Of a DNA stretch of 45,025 nt, positions 14,991-22,724 are shown piece after piece. Source of the stretch: JBEKYD01 sp049509915 (GTDB taxonomy: Bacteria > Acidobacteriota > Terriglobia > Bryobacterales > Bryobacteraceae); the NCBI GenBank assembly GCA_049509915.1, contig JBEKZL010000018.1, positions 1 to 45,025 on the forward strand, written 5' to 3'. Below the pieces are notes generated by a model. The model saw only the letters and a list, made by a program, of their open reading frames with translations, made no database searches and was not told the DNA's origin. The position numbers were made by a program, and so were the translations under genes. Position 1 is the stretch's first letter, and every line of letters starts with the position of its first letter.

Positions 14991-16574
14991 ATGAAGATGC
15001 GAAGGTCGATACCCGTAACGCACATTTCTCAATTGGCGCCACAGCCTCGAAGCGGCCGGTCGCCGGTACTTGTGGTTGCCAGTGGTGTCGTGGTTGCCCT
15101 GGCCGCGTTCATCTATTTTTCCACCTACTGCGACGATTCTCTATTTCAGAGCGACGCGGCGGACTATCTCCGCGCCGCCGAAGGCGGATTTGTCGCATCC
15201 TATTTCGACACGCGGAGCGTGGGGTTATGGGGCACGATTGCGCTGGTGAAGGCCCACCCGGAAGTCCGGCCTCATATTTGGGATTTCCTCGACCGTGAAA
15301 ACGACGCTGCCGCCGCCCGCCATTTCCACGTAGCTCCAGGGTTTTACGGTGCCGTCCTGGCCAGGTCGATGAATGCCGGCAATCGCACGCAGCGGCTGAT
15401 TATGGCGGGCACGGGGGCAGCCGCCATCGGGATACTGTGGGCCGGGCTTCTAATGGCAAGCGTGCCCTGGTGGGCCGCGGCGGGGGCGGCAATCCTCGCG
15501 GTTCTGACTCCGGCCATCAATCTCACGAGCACCGACATTTCACCGCATGCGCCGTTCATGGCCAGCTTGTTGGCGTGCGGTTTCGCCCTGGCGCGCTATC
15601 TCGAAAGCCGGGCTCGCCTTTGGGGCGTGCTTACCGGCATTTCTCTTGCCCTTTGCGTTGCGACGTGCGAGTTATCGTTAGTGGTTCTGGTAGCATTTTC
15701 CCTTGTTCTGGGCTGGGCGGTGGTGCGCCACGGCGCCAGGGCGGCCGCGCAGTTAGTCGCAACACCGCTGCTGGTTTTTTTCGCCAGCCTGGCGATTTTG
15801 TGGCCCGCGGGCGTGCTGAAAGGCAGCTACGCTCTCAGTTACGGCGTGTTCGTATTTCAGGCCCTCTTTCGAAGCCATGCCTACTTTGGGCACGCCGGGC
15901 CTGTCGAGGGCATTCTTCGAGGGATGCAGGGAAGCTATCTGGTGTTGGCGGTCGCGGTAATTGTGGCGCTGGCTGCCGGGATCTTAGTCTCATCCAGACG
16001 CGCCACACCATATCTCCCGGTGATGGCCTTGCTAACACTCGGGTTCTTTGGCCAAGGCGTCTTGAACCGCTTTCAGAATGCGACCTACGCTGCTCATTTC
16101 GCCGTGTTGCTATGGGCTCTGTTTGCCATCACGGTTAAGGAATGTCTGCTTGATTCGGTTGGAATGCGAAGGCGCGCGACTGTGTCCGCGTTGGCGCTTG
16201 CTCTGGTCTTGACGGGAGCGGCCGCGACCCGGTGGCCCGCCGCGGTTCGGAGGGACCACGAAATGGGGCGGCGGATGGTTAACCGAGCTGGCGAGGCAAT
16301 CGAGGTGGCTCGACATAGCATTCCGCGCGGCCAGACCGTCCTTACCAACGCTCTGCCGGAAATGTGGCGTCTCTATCTGCCGGGCCCGCGAGTGGAAGAG
16401 TCGGCCAGCCCCTCTACTTTGGAACCAAAGGAATGGGTTTCGATGCCCGAGGACTATTGGATTATCGCGGATCCGGTGTTGCTTACCGCGGCGGAGGAGC
16501 ACAGCCTGGAGCCCGGCGAAATTACGACCGTCGCTGGATTCATCCTCAGCCATGTTCAACCTTCGCCGAGGTGA
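14991..16574 (+). CDS. Polytopic glycosyltransferase-like membrane protein (GT39/PMT type)
   Basis: A 527-residue integral membrane protein. After a short basic N-terminus (MKMRRSIPVTH) come an anchor helix (LVVASGVVVALAAFIYFST), a periplasmic acidic loop with SDAADYLRAAEGG, then about nine to ten hydrophobic helices to about residue 430 and a periplasmic C-terminal tail. This is the plan of lipid-linked-sugar glycosyltransferases (GT39/ArnT-like), where an acidic residue in the first loop is catalytic; the canonical DE pair is not evident here. The ATG at 14991 has GAGG five bases ahead. It converges with an O-antigen-ligase-like gene, so both probably act on surface glycans. The family assignment is moderate. 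Confidence 0.55.
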   Translation: MKMRRSIPVTHISQLAPQPRSGRSPVLVVASGVVVALAAFIYFSTYCDDSLFQSDAADYLRAAEGGFVASYFDTRSVGLWGTIALVKAHPEVRPHIWDFLDRENDAAAARHFHVAPGFYGAVLARSMNAGNRTQRLIMAGTGAAAIGILWAGLLMASVPWWAAAGAAILAVLTPAINLTSTDISPHAPFMASLLACGFALARYLESRARLWGVLTGISLALCVATCELSLVVLVAFSLVLGWAVVRHGARAAAQLVATPLLVFFASLAILWPAGVLKGSYALSYGVFVFQALFRSHAYFGHAGPVEGILRGMQGSYLVLAVAVIVALAAGILVSSRRATPYLPVMALLTLGFFGQGVLNRFQNATYAAHFAVLLWALFAITVKECLLDSVGMRRRATVSALALALVLTGAAATRWPAAVRRDHEMGRRMVNRAGEAIEVARHSIPRGQTVLTNALPEMWRLYLPGPRVEESASPSTLEPKEWVSMPEDYWIIADPVLLTAAEEHSLEPGEITTVAGFILSHVQPSPR

Positions 16575-16777
16575 TACGCGCCGTGTGCGGTCGCTTCCCG
16601 CGCCGGGCTGGACGCTCCGGTGGTCCCTTCAGCCTTTCTCCATCGCCCTGCAGAGCCGCGCGAAGGTGCGGCAACTCATGGTTTCGTCGGCCTTCGGCCT
16701 CTGGGCCGTTCCCGGGTCGAGAGGTGCGGGTTCCCTTCGAGGCTCGCCGGGGTGGGGGTAGCGCAGGCTGTGAAAGG
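16575..16777. other. Convergent intergenic gap, nothing recognised
   Basis: Roughly 200 bases between the convergent stops of the two membrane-protein genes. Short frames exist but show no family likeness, and no clear hairpin with a T-run was found for either gene. Confidence 0.4.
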
Positions 16778-18184
16778 CTATGCCGGCTGGGCGTCCAAAG
16801 CCCGCTTGGCGATCGCCATTTCGTTCCGGATTGCCAAGAAGTTCGCCGCGGTAATGGCTACAAGTACGTCCGCGTGAAGGTCGTAGGCGGAATTGGAAAA
16901 CAGCACACCCACGATGAATGCCAACGTGGTTAGAACCAAACACAACGACTGCGGCAGGCTCTCCGCCATGGACGGTTCCCGTTTGCAAATCTTATAGGCC
17001 CGGTAATTCAAGACGAAGCACAGCCCCAGGCTCCAAACATAGAAAATCAGCGCTGGGATGCCGTTCTCAGCCGAGATTTCCAGATAGGTGTTGTGGGCGC
17101 CCTGCCATCCCGATTTGACTCCGTACTTGGCCCGCACCATCTCATCCACGGCGTTCGTGAACATGCCCTCGCCCACTCCCAACAGCGGGTGGTGCAGCGT
17201 CAGATCGATGGCTCGTTCTTGCAGTTCGATTCGTGCCTCCTGCGAACCCACCGCGGTCTCCAAGCCGCGCTCGACGTGGGCCGAAGTCGGATCCATCACC
17301 ACCAGCGTCAGCCGGTGCAAGGTCTCCCGCGGAATGAAGGGCGTGACCAGCAGGAGGATCAGCGGCGTCACCAACAGCATGACCATGCGGCCGGTTCGTG
17401 GCGACAGCAGGAAGGCGGCCACTGCCACTACAACCAGGGTGATGAAGTTGGACCGCGATCCGGTTCGTAGAACGTAAAAGATGCAGACCGGAAACGTGGC
17501 GAACCACAGCAGCTTGCCTTTTACGGACCGGGAGTAAACCAGCAGTGTCAAGCTCGCCATCGCGTACAGCAACGAAAACGCCAGATCGTTGGGATTGGAA
17601 AGCGAAGTCTCCGCCAGCGCAAAACGGCTCTCCGTGACCTTGCCGAATGCCGCACAGAGCAGCAGCAACACCACACCGCCGGCGGCGATCCATTTCATCA
17701 GGTGCTGGACGCGCCGGGTAGTGCACGCAATACCCACCACATAGAACGGCAGCACGTGGAAGCGGAGGCCGTACCAGAAAATAAACGGCACGCTGGCGCC
17801 CGGGTAGAGACCGGCCGCCGCCGCGATGGAGAACATCGCCAGCATCGCCATCCAGGGTTTCGCCAATGGCGACTTCCAGAATTCCCCGATCCGGCCCGTG
17901 AGCGGCAGCGCAATCGTCAGGAGCACGTCGGCAATCACTACCACGGGGATATGCACGTGGCCGTAAACAATCAGGATTTCCGCGATGGGCACCACACACA
18001 TCAGGACATAAGCACCCAGCAGCATGGTAACCGGGCCTATACCGGTTGGCAGCGGAGCCGGCAAAATACCAGGCAGACCGTAGGGCGGCGGCCCGGATTG
18101 TGCCTGCGCACTCCAGGCTCTGATTCCGTTACCCTTGCTCGCGACGGTGGCGGATGAGGGTATAGGAACGCGCGGGGTCACCAT
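16778..18184 (-). CDS. O-antigen ligase/polymerase-like membrane protein (Wzy_C type)
   Basis: A 468-residue polytopic membrane protein of the O-antigen ligase/Wzy superfamily, which transfers polymerised glycan to lipid A or another acceptor in the periplasm. About eleven hydrophobic segments are visible. The diagnostic large periplasmic loop contains LHHPLLGVGEGMFTNAV and SGWQGAHNTYLEISAENGIPALI (about residues 345-390), with the H-N-x-Y/F-L motif typical of WaaL/Wzy_C. The start is placed at ATG 18184 (MVTPRVPIP); about 50 hydrophilic residues precede the first helix. The frame is open to 18628 but runs antisense to the MntA-like gene. Acceptor and glycan are unknown. Confidence 0.8.
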   Translation of the reverse strand: MVTPRVPIPSSATVASKGNGIRAWSAQAQSGPPPYGLPGILPAPLPTGIGPVTMLLGAYVLMCVVPIAEILIVYGHVHIPVVVIADVLLTIALPLTGRIGEFWKSPLAKPWMAMLAMFSIAAAAGLYPGASVPFIFWYGLRFHVLPFYVVGIACTTRRVQHLMKWIAAGGVVLLLLCAAFGKVTESRFALAETSLSNPNDLAFSLLYAMASLTLLVYSRSVKGKLLWFATFPVCIFYVLRTGSRSNFITLVVVAVAAFLLSPRTGRMVMLLVTPLILLLVTPFIPRETLHRLTLVVMDPTSAHVERGLETAVGSQEARIELQERAIDLTLHHPLLGVGEGMFTNAVDEMVRAKYGVKSGWQGAHNTYLEISAENGIPALIFYVWSLGLCFVLNYRAYKICKREPSMAESLPQSLCLVLTTLAFIVGVLFSNSAYDLHADVLVAITAANFLAIRNEMAIAKRALDAQPA

Positions 18185-18268
18185 TCCAGAATGACATAGG
18201 ACGGCTGGCCGCGCCAGTATGGCGCTTCCGGCGGCATCAGCCTTTCCGCGTGCCCTGCCGCAACGCCC

Positions 18269-18633
18269 GTGCCGGCGCTGCCATCCGCCGACGGATCGAC
18301 ACCGGATGATTACAGCCCCGAATTGTCGGACAATGGGGACACGGTCGACCTGGGCACATTGCGGACCGAGCGGCGGGACGAGATCCTCCGGCTCGCCGGG
18401 CAGCGCGGCGCCCATAGCCTGCGCGTGTTTGGCTCCGTGGCCCGCGGTGACGCCAATGAGAACAGCGACCTCGACCTGCTGGTTGTGTGGGAGCCCGGCA
18501 GGAGTCTGCTGGACCACGCCGGCTGGTTCAAGATCTCCAGGAGTTGCTCGGGATGAAGGTCCACGTGGGGACCGAGAAGTCGCTCCACTGGTATGTGTGC
18601 GACAGGATACTTCACGAGGCGGCGCCATTGTGA
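18269..18633 (+). pseudogene. mntA: MntA-like nucleotidyltransferase antitoxin, frameshifted
   Basis: A MNT-domain protein of the MntA antitoxin type, which adenylylates the HepT toxin. The nucleotidyltransferase signature GSVARGDANENSDLDL is intact (G55-S56, then D67 and D69 when counted from GTG 18269). After GRSLLDHAG, near 18521-18523, the frame ends in KISRSCSG and a stop, but the next frame continues LVQDLQELLGMKVHVG and ends at 18633 exactly as MntA proteins do (RILHEAAPL). A single missing base after GCC GG would explain it. The start is uncertain: GTG 18269 or TTG 18359 (LRTERRDEIL). A 13-base palindrome ATTGTC-G-GACAAT sits at 18322-18334. The stop overlaps the HepT GTG, as in intact operons. 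Confidence 0.75.
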
Positions 18634-18938
18634 AGGATGATCGCCTGTACCTTCACCACATGCTGGAACGTTGCCGCCGCATAAGCCGATTCATCGCGCC
18701 TGGCAGAGAAACGTTCACGGCGTCGGAGCAACTGCAGGACGCCGTCATCCGCAACGTCGAGGTGATCGGCGAGGCGGCCAAGCGGGTCTCGACCGAGACG
18801 CGAGGCCGCTTGGCGTCGCTCGATTGGAGGGCGATCTGCGGAATGCGCGATGTCCTAATTCACGACTACATCGGCGTAGACCTGGACGAGGTCTGGAGCA
18901 GCGTCCACCCGGATATAGTGGGTGTCGAAATTCGCTGA
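18630..18938 (+). CDS. hepT: HepT-like HEPN-domain toxin
   Basis: A 102-residue all-alpha HEPN protein (DUF86 class). The RNase motif RX4HXY is intact: R73-DVLI-H78-D-Y80. Helices VIRNVEVIGEAAKRVS and IPxxDW-like LASLDWRAICGMRD are family-typical. It starts with GTG at 18630 overlapping the MntA stop by 4 bases (GTGA). In studied MntA/HepT pairs, HepT is an RNase toxin silenced by AMPylation of the motif tyrosine. Here the toxin frame is complete although the antitoxin frame is broken. That means either sequencing error, an antitoxin supplied from another locus, or a toxin no longer expressed or active. Confidence 0.85.
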   Translation: MKDDRLYLHHMLERCRRISRFIAPGRETFTASEQLQDAVIRNVEVIGEAAKRVSTETRGRLASLDWRAICGMRDVLIHDYIGVDLDEVWSSVHPDIVGVEIR

Positions 18939-18953
18939 TCATTAAGGGCGGCC

Positions 18954-19061
18954 ATGCTGCGTGATTCGATTGAGTCCTTTGTCGACATGCACGTGCAGGC
19001 AAGCGGCCCAAATGCCGCCGTGTTCGCCGGCGCGGGCCTTTCTTTCGGCTCAGCCGCTTGA
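18954..19061 (+). pseudogene. N-terminal stump of a SIR2-family gene
   Basis: A 35-codon frame translates as MLRDSIESFVDMHVQASGPN followed by AAVFAGAGLSFGSAA. FAGAGLS is the NAD-binding GAGxS motif at the start of SIR2 domains, and the preceding amphipathic helix is usual for defence-associated SIR2 proteins. The frame stops immediately after the motif, and the following DNA is the tail of an oppositely oriented gene. The rest of the SIR2 gene is absent, so this is a truncated remnant. Its position directly after MntA/HepT suggests it was another defence gene cut by arrival of the operon to its right. Confidence 0.5.
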
Positions 19062-20001
19062 AATCGGCAAGTGACCACCGATATATCCCGCCAGGAGGCG
19101 TTTTTGGCGTGGAAAATCAAAAAAATGGATTCTGGTGTCGCCTCTCTTGACGTGCCACTCAAAGAGGCGGTACTCGCCGTCCGGGCATCGAAATGTCCTT
19201 TCCTCCGCGTACATTTCCAACGTGGGGGCACTTTCGCCAGAAGCGTTGTTTATGCCGTGAATATCGAACGCTCCCGCGTCCCAAGACTCACAATACTTCT
19301 GCAGATCCCGAAGCCCACGCAGTGCGGCTCTGAAGGGCCGCCCATCGCCTCCGAGGGCCTTAACTTGATCTTCGACCGAATCGCAGAAATCGAGGTCTGG
19401 GAAGAGGGACGCCCGTTGGTTCCACAGTTCGAGGCCGTTTGCCGGTGGCGGCGTCTGAGTGCGCCGCAACCACTCTGCGTGATCGTCTAGATGGGCGGAA
19501 TGGCAGGCATGCACCACGTCGATGGTACGAGTCTGGACATCATCGTCGTCGATCCAGGACTTTTCAATTCGAACTGTCGCCACATTCCATCGGTCGCTTG
19601 ATGCCGCTAACGGCGAGCCCGTCACTAAGGGCAGCAGTGGCCAGACCTCTTGCGATGTCTCCCGTACACTTGTACTCCACGTCGGGTGATTCGCAGTCCT
19701 CGGACGGAATACACTGGCGATACTCGATGCTTTTGTCGATCAGTCTTTTTACGAGCACGCGGCTGTCACGGTCTCTCGGGCTGTATTGTGAGAGCCAACG
19801 CCCGATGGAGTATCCAGTGCTGACCTGAAGTTGAAGGAAGGCGGGTGGAGTCACTAGAACCCTTGTGCTACCGATTCGCCGGTCGAGGAGAATCTCCGAT
19901 AGCCCGTCCAGGAACCGTGCCCCGGCCGCCTGGTCTGGCGCCATGGGGGCCACTGATAATTCGTTGAAAACCAGGAATGCGGTCATGCTATTCGCCGCCA
20001 A
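19050..20001 (-). pseudogene. Uncharacterised third gene of defence-like operon, frameshifted
   Basis: Two overlapping frames give one protein of about 310 residues. The first part (from ATG 19986, MTAFLVFNELSVAPMAP; an upstream in-frame start exists at 20001) runs through YSIGRWLSQYS and LATAALSDGLAVSGI. The second part (to 19050) continues SDRWNVATVRIEKSWIDDDD and ends with FRCPDGEYRLFEWHVKRG, RIHFFDF and AGYIGGHLPI. The switch falls near 19597-19601 and needs one extra base. The C-terminal beta-rich motif with I-G-Y-I-G-x-H-L vaguely recalls RelE/HigB-like folds, but I cannot assign a family. It begins at the AAA ATPase stop, so the two were co-translated. It may be a broken effector. Confidence 0.55.
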
Positions 20002-21100
20002 GAAGACGGTCCAGGCTGCGTTCTAGTTCGTCGAAGAATCCCTCCGGCCACTCAGGCAGCTTGCCGTTTTCGTCCACCGTCAACAGCGTCAGTGACGGTG
20101 ACTTCCCACCAGGCTCCCACCGGCTGTGATAAAGGGCGACATTCGATGGAGCAGCTTTGTGCCCCTGAACAGCCAGCCGAATGCCGTTCAGCACATGATC
20201 ACTATGTGTCTCAATCAGAATTTGGATTCCAGCGGCGGAGGCCTGGCACAGAAGCTCTCCCATCTTGACTTGGCCGCGAGGGTGCAGATGAGCCTCCGGG
20301 TTTTCGACGATAACCACGCTTCCTGGCCGAGCGGACAGCACGGAAACGACAATCGGAAGTGCGTAGGTGATGCCGAAACCCACATTCGTGGGCCGGTATT
20401 CCGAACTAGCAACCTGGTGGCCCAGCGAGTAAGTGACGCCGAATGTCATCAGATCGATCTCGGAGTAGCGCCTTATGCTAAGCCGTACGCCTGGGCTTAT
20501 CTCGGTCATCCACGCTTCTACTTGTGACTGCAGGGTGTTCCCAGTGGCAGATGGATGTCGCAGTTCCTGCAATTCAACCGTTTCTGAGCCGAAGAGCGAG
20601 AGGAAATGGGCAGCAAACTCGCCGCTGGAACCGATTTGGCGATGATGTCGAACCTCGTAGTCCGACATTCCGAAAGATGTTCGGGGGCCGATCCGCTCAG
20701 CTCGAAGATATTGAAACTCGTCGCGGAACAGACTCGTCTGCCAGATATCACCAGTAGCCTCAGATGCACTGAGCGCGAGGACGTTGCTCTCTTCCCGGTA
20801 AGCAAAACGCAGTTTGAGGCTTGCTGGCAGGTTGTCTTTCAGGTCGAACCCAATCTCCTCAACGTCTGCCTCCTCAAACAAGGCGTCCTTGGCCGTTCCC
20901 AGTTGACAGAGTTTTCCATTGAGAGTCAGGCCCTTGTCGGGCAGAAGGTTCTCAAGATAGGATTGCCGCAAAAGAAGGAGAGCCTGGATGATGGTCGATT
21001 TCCCGGAACTGTTGAGTCCGGCAAGGAGGGTGAGCGGTTTGAGGACAACATCCTGCTGCTCGAAGCATTTGAAATTTGTCAACTGAATCGACTGAATCAT
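19988..21100 (-). CDS. AAA/ABC-type ATPase with DUF3696-like C-terminus
   Basis: A 370-residue SMC/OLD-like ATPase. Walker A is GLNSSGKST (28-36). An ABC-like signature region NVGFGITYALP spans 239-249, Walker B is SVVIVENPEAHLHP (261-274) with E267 as likely catalytic residue, and the switch histidine is in IETHSDH (297-302). The C-terminus DENGKLPEWPEGFFDELERS (343-362) matches the DUF3696 tail. Such ATPases occur in anti-phage systems, where they sense or regulate an effector. The ATG overlaps the DUF262 stop by 4 bases (ATGA), and the next gene starts at its own stop, so it is the middle of a coupled operon. GC content is visibly lower than in the flanks. Confidence 0.88.
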   Translation of the reverse strand: MIQSIQLTNFKCFEQQDVVLKPLTLLAGLNSSGKSTIIQALLLLRQSYLENLLPDKGLTLNGKLCQLGTAKDALFEEADVEEIGFDLKDNLPASLKLRFAYREESNVLALSASEATGDIWQTSLFRDEFQYLRAERIGPRTSFGMSDYEVRHHRQIGSSGEFAAHFLSLFGSETVELQELRHPSATGNTLQSQVEAWMTEISPGVRLSIRRYSEIDLMTFGVTYSLGHQVASSEYRPTNVGFGITYALPIVVSVLSARPGSVVIVENPEAHLHPRGQVKMGELLCQASAAGIQILIETHSDHVLNGIRLAVQGHKAAPSNVALYHSRWEPGGKSPSLTLLTVDENGKLPEWPEGFFDELERSLDRLLGGE

Positions 21101-22356
21101 TGGAGTGTCTCTCTGATGATGTCGTTGATTCGAGAGAATCGAATCCGGACTTTTTGAGGATCGCCAGTCCCGTAGGAAATGGCCGCCGCGAAGCTGTCAT
21201 CGTCGAGCAGCGAGAGAAAGCGATCCTGCAATTCGCTCGCCTTTGCTTGCAGCCGGTGCACTTCCTCGGGTGGCAAGGCTTCGATATTGGCCGACCATAC
21301 CTCAAACAACGCACGATTGACCGGATACCGCCTCGGATTCGCCCGCTTCTGCTTTCGAAAGGCGCGGTCGCCGAAAATGCAGTAACAATCGACCATGGTC
21401 CGTTTGAATCGTTCGTTCAGGTCTTGCAGTTCGGCATCCGGGAGCTTGTTGAGTCCAGCCATGCATTGGTTCAGAAAAGCATCGATATTGTTGGCTCTGT
21501 AATCGCGATACGAGGTCCTCATGAACGCCACGAGGCGCAGTATGCATTCCCTGTCTCCCATGCGGTCGTCGCGGATTCCATTATTTGTAGCCGTTCGAAA
21601 CTCCTCGGATTCTGCGAGATCCTGCAGCAGGATGCAGGCGTTCCCCTGGTTCAGGGCGTGGCGAATCTCCTGGCTCGACAGCGGCAAGCCGCCCGTGTTG
21701 ATTCTCTTGAAAATATTAAACTTGACCTCAGGTGGGGTGTTTTCCTGAATCAGAAAGACGGTAACTTGAGTCTCCAAGATCCGTCGCTGCAGATTTCTTG
21801 GCAGTTGGTCAAATTTCTTGGCGTTGCATTCTTTGCCGAGAAACTCCAGTCCTGTGAGCTGTAAAGTCCGGTCGATCACGAAGCTCTTTAGCGTTGAGAG
21901 ACGTTGGAGTCCATCGACCACCAGCCATTTGCTCTCATCACTGCCGTCCATATAGAAGGCCGGCAACGGAATTCGAATCAACAACGATTCGATCAACTGG
22001 CTCTTCGCCCTTGGACTCCAGATCCCACCTTTGCGTTGGAAGCCAGGAGTTAGATCAATCTCCCTGTTCCTGATCCGATCCATAAGGAGCGAGATAACCA
22101 TCGGCTTGGTTTCCACTCGAATTCGCGCAGGATCGAACGGCTGTGTTATTTCGAAACCGCTTCCGGTATCCTCTTCTTCGAGTCCTATGCCGCCAACCTC
22201 GCCAAATTCTTCTCCGTCGGAGTCCTCTGTAACCGTCTCCGCCGGTTCATCTGTGCCGAGTGGGCCAGTGTCGCCTTCGTCCTTGTCGAAGGTTCTCTCT
22301 TCCGTCGATATGCGCGCGATCGGCTGAGCAGCCCCTGTGGCGGCCTTGGCCGACAC
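21097..22356 (-). CDS. DUF262 (ParB/GmrS-like) domain protein
   Basis: A 419-residue protein. Residues 1-75 are acidic and probably flexible (TVTEDSDGEEFGEVGGIGLEE within it). From about 85 the DUF262 domain begins: IRNREIDLTPGFQRKGGIWS, SQLIESLLIRIPLPAFYM, and the nucleotide-binding core WLVVDGLQRLSTL (144-156, D-G-x-Q-R). IFKRINTGGLPLSSQEIRHAL follows, a hallmark of the family. DUF262 proteins include GmrS of the type IV enzyme GmrSD and related anti-phage proteins; the ParB-like fold binds or hydrolyses NTPs. No DUF1524/HNH nuclease half is present. The frame starts GTG 22356 inside the preceding small gene in another phase. It is coupled to the AAA gene by ATGA. Confidence 0.88.
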   Translation of the reverse strand: MSAKAATGAAQPIARISTEERTFDKDEGDTGPLGTDEPAETVTEDSDGEEFGEVGGIGLEEEDTGSGFEITQPFDPARIRVETKPMVISLLMDRIRNREIDLTPGFQRKGGIWSPRAKSQLIESLLIRIPLPAFYMDGSDESKWLVVDGLQRLSTLKSFVIDRTLQLTGLEFLGKECNAKKFDQLPRNLQRRILETQVTVFLIQENTPPEVKFNIFKRINTGGLPLSSQEIRHALNQGNACILLQDLAESEEFRTATNNGIRDDRMGDRECILRLVAFMRTSYRDYRANNIDAFLNQCMAGLNKLPDAELQDLNERFKRTMVDCYCIFGDRAFRKQKRANPRRYPVNRALFEVWSANIEALPPEEVHRLQAKASELQDRFLSLLDDDSFAAAISYGTGDPQKVRIRFSRINDIIRETLQ

Positions 22357-22633
22357 TTATCAGCCCTGCGCTCCATACGAATCGCGATGGCCATCCACGC
22401 CGGCCCTCCACAAACTGGCCACAACCTTGCTCCTGGAGCTTTCTGAAGAGAGTGATGATGTCGCGCCGCGGAAATGCGTGCCCCTCCGCCTTAAGGAGGA
22501 TTAGGATGCGATCAACCTTTGTTTCCGACTGGTCACGCTCGCGTCGGGCGGCGTGGTCGAAGAACGCTCGGGCAACCGGGCTTTGCTGATAAAGTTGCCG
22601 AAGCTGGTCAATACTCGGCGATTTGGGGTCCAT
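22247..22633 (-). CDS. Small basic operon-leading protein, unknown function
   Basis: A protein of up to 128 residues. The conserved-looking part is residues 1-97: SIDQLRQLYQQSPVARAFFD, RRERDQSETKVDRILILLK, RRDIITLFRKLQEQGCGQFV and GRRGWPSRFVWSAGLISVGQ. It reads like a winged-helix module (two helices then a GRRGxxSRF wing), so DNA binding is plausible. After VGQ the sequence turns into low-quality Arg/His-rich text, while the alternative phase continues AATGAAQPIARIS, the N-terminus of the DUF262 frame. The true C-terminus may therefore lie in the other frame, or the two may be one fused gene broken by a base. ATG 22633 has GGAGAG six bases upstream. Confidence 0.6.
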   Translation of the reverse strand: MDPKSPSIDQLRQLYQQSPVARAFFDHAARRERDQSETKVDRILILLKAEGHAFPRRDIITLFRKLQEQGCGQFVEGRRGWPSRFVWSAGLISVGQGRHRGCSADRAHIDGRENLRQGRRRHWPTRHR

Positions 22634-22724
22634 TCGTGGCTCTCCAGCCAAGAGCTCATACTAACAGGAATGGTCTGCCGAGGCCCCGCCGGCCCTCCCG
22701 GCGGCAATGGTGCCTCCCTTGGAG

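Noticed and set aside
14735..15042. Possible small gene in the ald/glycosyltransferase gap
   Set aside because: Frames on both strands lack ribosome-binding sites, codon bias and family likeness.
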